NCBI GenBank assembly: GCA_016713175.1
Contig: JADJPQ010000002.1
Span: forward strand, 248,001 to 312,000
Reading direction: 5' to 3'
DNA from: Planctomycetota bacterium
Lineage (GTDB): Bacteria > Planctomycetota > UBA1135 > UBA2386
Length of the DNA: 64,000 nt
Both the position numbers and the translations under genes were made by a program. A model generated the notes under the pieces. The model saw nothing but the letters and a program-made list of their open reading frames with translations. It did no database searches and was not told where the DNA came from. This document shows positions 61,585 to 64,000 of this stretch, piece by piece. Numbering within the stretch: the first letter of the stretch is position 1; every line of letters begins with the position of its first letter.

Positions 61585-64000
61585 ATGAAAGGCGACTTCA
61601 CGCGTATCACCTTCGATCCAGGCAAGCACTACGCCGCCGTGATGAAGCAGCAGGGCCGCGTCGACCTGGACGCCGACTGGAACGAGCAGGACGCGATCCA
61701 ACGCCACCTGCACGAGGTCGCAGCCCGGGATATGATCGGCCCGTGCGGCGTGCCCGAACCGGGCGGCGGCTTCGCCGTGACGGCCAACGGCGGCGGTCTG
61801 CGCATCGCCGCCGGCCGCTTCTACGTCGACGGCATCCTATGCGAGAACGACGCCGACACGACCGTGGCCGACCAGCCCGAACTGCCGGCGGGGCTGCCGT
61901 TCGCGCGGCTTCCCGACGGCACCTGGACCGCCCAGCCACCCGCTGGCCGCTACCTGGCCTACCTCGACGTCTGGCACCGGCTGGTGACTGCACTCGAGGA
62001 TCCGGGCATGCGCGAACTGGCCCTGGGTGGGCCCGACACGGCGGTGCGGCTGAAGACCAGTTGGCAGGTGCGCCTGCTTCGAACCGGTGACGTGGGCAGC
62101 GGATCGACCTGCCTGTCGCCAAGCCCGGCCTGGGAGGCGTTGGTGGCCGGGCCCGACGGCACGCTGGCGGCGCGCACCGCCAGTTCGCCCGACCCCGCCA
62201 ACCCGTGCGTGGTGCCGGCGACCGCCGGGTACCGCCGCCTGGAGAACCACCTCTACCGCATCGAGATCCACGACGGCGGCCAGGCCGGCACCGCGACCTT
62301 CACCTGGTCGCGCAACAACGCCTTCTTCGCGACCACATGGCTGCAACGCAACGGCAACCTGCTGACGGTCGCCAGCCGTGGCCGTGACACGCTCACCGGC
62401 ATCCGCAACCTCCAGTGGGTCGAGCTGACCGACGACCGGCACGTGCTGTCGGGCCGACCCGGCACGCTGGTGCGGGTGCTCGAGGTCAAGGGCAACACCC
62501 TGCTGGTGGACCCCGCCACCGCTACCGACACCCTCGACATGGCCGAGTTCCCGCTACGGCCACGAGTGCGACCCTGGGATGGCGATGGCCGCATCGCGGT
62601 CGCCGTGCCCACCACCAACGATGGCTTCGTCGCCATCGAGGACGGCATCGAGGTGCGCTTTTCGGCCGGCCAGAGCTACCGGACCGGCGATCACTGGTAC
62701 ATCCCGGCCCGCACCGCCGATGGCATCGAGTGGCCCCAAAGCGGCGGCGCACCCGCCGCGCGGCGGCCCCATGGCACCAAACACCACTTCTGCCGGCTGG
62801 CGGTGGTGGAGTTCGACGGGGCGACCTGGACCCTGGTCAGCGACTGCCGACCCGCGTTCCCGGCACTTACCAACCTGACCAGCCTGTTCTATGTCGGCGG
62901 CGACGGCCAGGAGGTGCCGCCCGATCCAACCAACCCGGCGACGTTGGTGCAGCTGCCGCGCCAGCTCCGGGTCGGCGTGGCCAGGGGCACCACGGCGGTG
63001 GCCGGCGCCCGCGTGCGCTTTGGCGTCACCGTGGGCAACGGCCGTCTGGACGGCAACGCCCAGACGAGCATCGTGCTCACCGACGCGGCGGGCATCGCCG
63101 CCACCGGTTGGTCGCTGGACTCGGGCAATGCGGCCCAGGAAGTGGTGGCCGAACTGGTGGACGTACTGGACCAGCCGCGACACCTGGCGGTCCGCTTCGG
63201 CGGCCGGCTCAGCACCGCCGCGCTCACGTCCTTCGATCCGGCGAACTGTCCGCCGCTGGCCGGGCAGGTCACGGTGCAGCGGGCCATCGAACAGCTGTGC
63301 CGCCTGGAGACCACCGGTTGCGCCACCTACGTGTTGGCCCCCGAGGGCGACTGGACCCGGGTACTGCGGGAGCTGCGGCCCGGAGAGCACGCGCACATCT
63401 GCTTCCAGCGCGGCGACTACCGCACCGAGGAGACGGTGCGCGTGCGCGGGGCCGGCAACCTGGTGTTCACCGGCGCTGGCGCGGGCACGCGCATCCTCGC
63501 CCGCGGCACTGCCACCGCGCTGCAGTTCGTCGATTGCGCCAGCGTGACGTTGCGCAACCTGGCAGTGGCGGCAAGCGACGAGGGTGTGCGGCCGCGCACG
63601 CCGATGGACGGTGCGGTGGCCGTGGACAACACACCGCTGACGGTGGCCGACGGCGTTGCCATCGCCTGCGGCAGCAACGCCGAGACCGAGCGCTCATGCC
63701 TGTCGGTCCGTTCGCGCGAACCGGGCACCGGCGGCGAGCGCGACAGCGCCGCCGCGGTCCGCGTGCGGAACTCGCGGCTGCTGGCCGGCGACCGGCAGGT
63801 GGGCCTGTACGTGGAGAACGTCGGCACGGTGGCGGTCGACGGCTGCGAACTGCGGCCGCCGCCCGGTGCCAGGGCGATGCGCTTCGAGACGCTGCTGGCG
63901 GAGCCCGCCTTCCGCACGCGGCTGGCCAACGTGCTGCTTGCCGACGCGATCACCTCCGACGCCGAGGCGACGCCGGGGCGCGTGACCCTCGAGGCCGGTC
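61585..64000 (+). CDS. DUF6519 baseplate/fibre-linked protein, 3' end beyond the window
   Basis: The frame opens at ATG 61,585 and is still open at base 64,000, giving 805 residues. The N-terminus MKGDFTRITFDPGKHYAAVM then KQQGRVDLDADWNEQ is the DUF6519 signature, found in phage-tail-like and eCIS operons. YRLENHLYRIEIHDGG and FTWSRNNAFF are further family blocks. From about 545 on a pectate-lyase-like beta-helix region begins (GNLVFTGAGAGTRILARGTA, SVTLRNLAVAASDEGV, VENVGTVAVDGCEL). It starts 18 bases after the tail-I gene. The likely role is a fibre or a peripheral baseplate component. Confidence 0.9.
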   Translation, partial: MKGDFTRITFDPGKHYAAVMKQQGRVDLDADWNEQDAIQRHLHEVAARDMIGPCGVPEPGGGFAVTANGGGLRIAAGRFYVDGILCENDADTTVADQPELPAGLPFARLPDGTWTAQPPAGRYLAYLDVWHRLVTALEDPGMRELALGGPDTAVRLKTSWQVRLLRTGDVGSGSTCLSPSPAWEALVAGPDGTLAARTASSPDPANPCVVPATAGYRRLENHLYRIEIHDGGQAGTATFTWSRNNAFFATTWLQRNGNLLTVASRGRDTLTGIRNLQWVELTDDRHVLSGRPGTLVRVLEVKGNTLLVDPATATDTLDMAEFPLRPRVRPWDGDGRIAVAVPTTNDGFVAIEDGIEVRFSAGQSYRTGDHWYIPARTADGIEWPQSGGAPAARRPHGTKHHFCRLAVVEFDGATWTLVSDCRPAFPALTNLTSLFYVGGDGQEVPPDPTNPATLVQLPRQLRVGVARGTTAVAGARVRFGVTVGNGRLDGNAQTSIVLTDAAGIAATGWSLDSGNAAQEVVAELVDVLDQPRHLAVRFGGRLSTAALTSFDPANCPPLAGQVTVQRAIEQLCRLETTGCATYVLAPEGDWTRVLRELRPGEHAHICFQRGDYRTEETVRVRGAGNLVFTGAGAGTRILARGTATALQFVDCASVTLRNLAVAASDEGVRPRTPMDGAVAVDNTPLTVADGVAIACGSNAETERSCLSVRSREPGTGGERDSAAAVRVRNSRLLAGDRQVGLYVENVGTVAVDGCELRPPPGARAMRFETLLAEPAFRTRLANVLLADAITSDAEATPGRVTLEAG

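Noticed and set aside
34427..64000. A contractile-tail prophage
   Set aside because: DUF4255, the AAA+ ATPase, DUF4157 and DUF6519 indicate an eCIS; no capsid, portal, terminase, integrase or lysis genes are seen.

Overview
The window is uniformly GC-rich (roughly two-thirds or more G+C by eye) and densely coded, with many ATGA/GTGA stop-start overlaps and convergent genes that touch or overlap. Lipobox signal peptides, a PEP-CTERM sorting signal, a eukaryotic-type Ser/Thr kinase fused to a formylglycine-generating-enzyme-like domain, a DUF4388/PEGA/PQQ-propeller protein and FG-GAP repeat lipoproteins point to a diderm bacterium with a large accessory genome. Planctomycetota is my best guess; it is an inference from domain style, not a proof. 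No rRNA, tRNA, CRISPR array, insertion sequence or integrase was seen.

Region 1 (1-8,050) starts with a DUF2283 gene cut by the window edge and a small secreted protein, then a contractile-needle island: a full-length fused VgrG, a small Ala-rich adaptor-like protein, a 769-residue metzincin-type zinc protease that looks like a VgrG-borne effector, a putative lipoprotein, and on the other strand a DUF4280 PAAR-like tip protein. No type VI secretion core gene is present, so this is an orphan vgrG/PAAR island.

Region 2 (8,170-34,270) is chromosomal background with mixed strands: the kinase-FGE protein, a frameshifted lipoprotein, a 14-repeat FG-GAP lipoprotein, a sulfur-chemistry cluster (7Fe ferredoxin, ThiF/MoeB-like E1 enzyme, cysteine desulfurase), a DUF4388 protein divergent from a secreted helical protein, a lipobox/PEP-CTERM protein followed by a strong hairpin, an RluA-type pseudouridine synthase, an APC-family permease, an NhaC-like antiporter, a GYF_2/TM2 protein and a UshA-like phosphoesterase.

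Region 3 (34,427 to beyond 64,000) is the main find: at least 19 co-directional genes encoding an extracellular contractile injection system (eCIS, the Afp/PVC/MAC type). In order: sheath, tube, gp26/T4-baseplate-like protein, Pro/His-rich protein, DUF4255 terminator, AAA+ ATPase, a 90-residue protein, a 2,527-residue DUF4157 protein with a long beta-repeat body, a DUF4157-OmpA protein, Afp7-like and LysM-like baseplate parts, a hub (gp27-like) and spike (gp5-like) on separate genes, a PAAR tip, gp25, two baseplate-J proteins, a tail-I protein with a beta-rich extension, and a DUF6519 protein that runs off the window. Eleven of the junctions are exact 4-base overlaps and one more shares a single base (TGATG), so the whole module looks translated as one coupled unit. 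The giant DUF4157 protein and the DUF4157-OmpA fusion are the least explained parts and the best candidates for new biology (ruler, cargo, or envelope-anchoring function).
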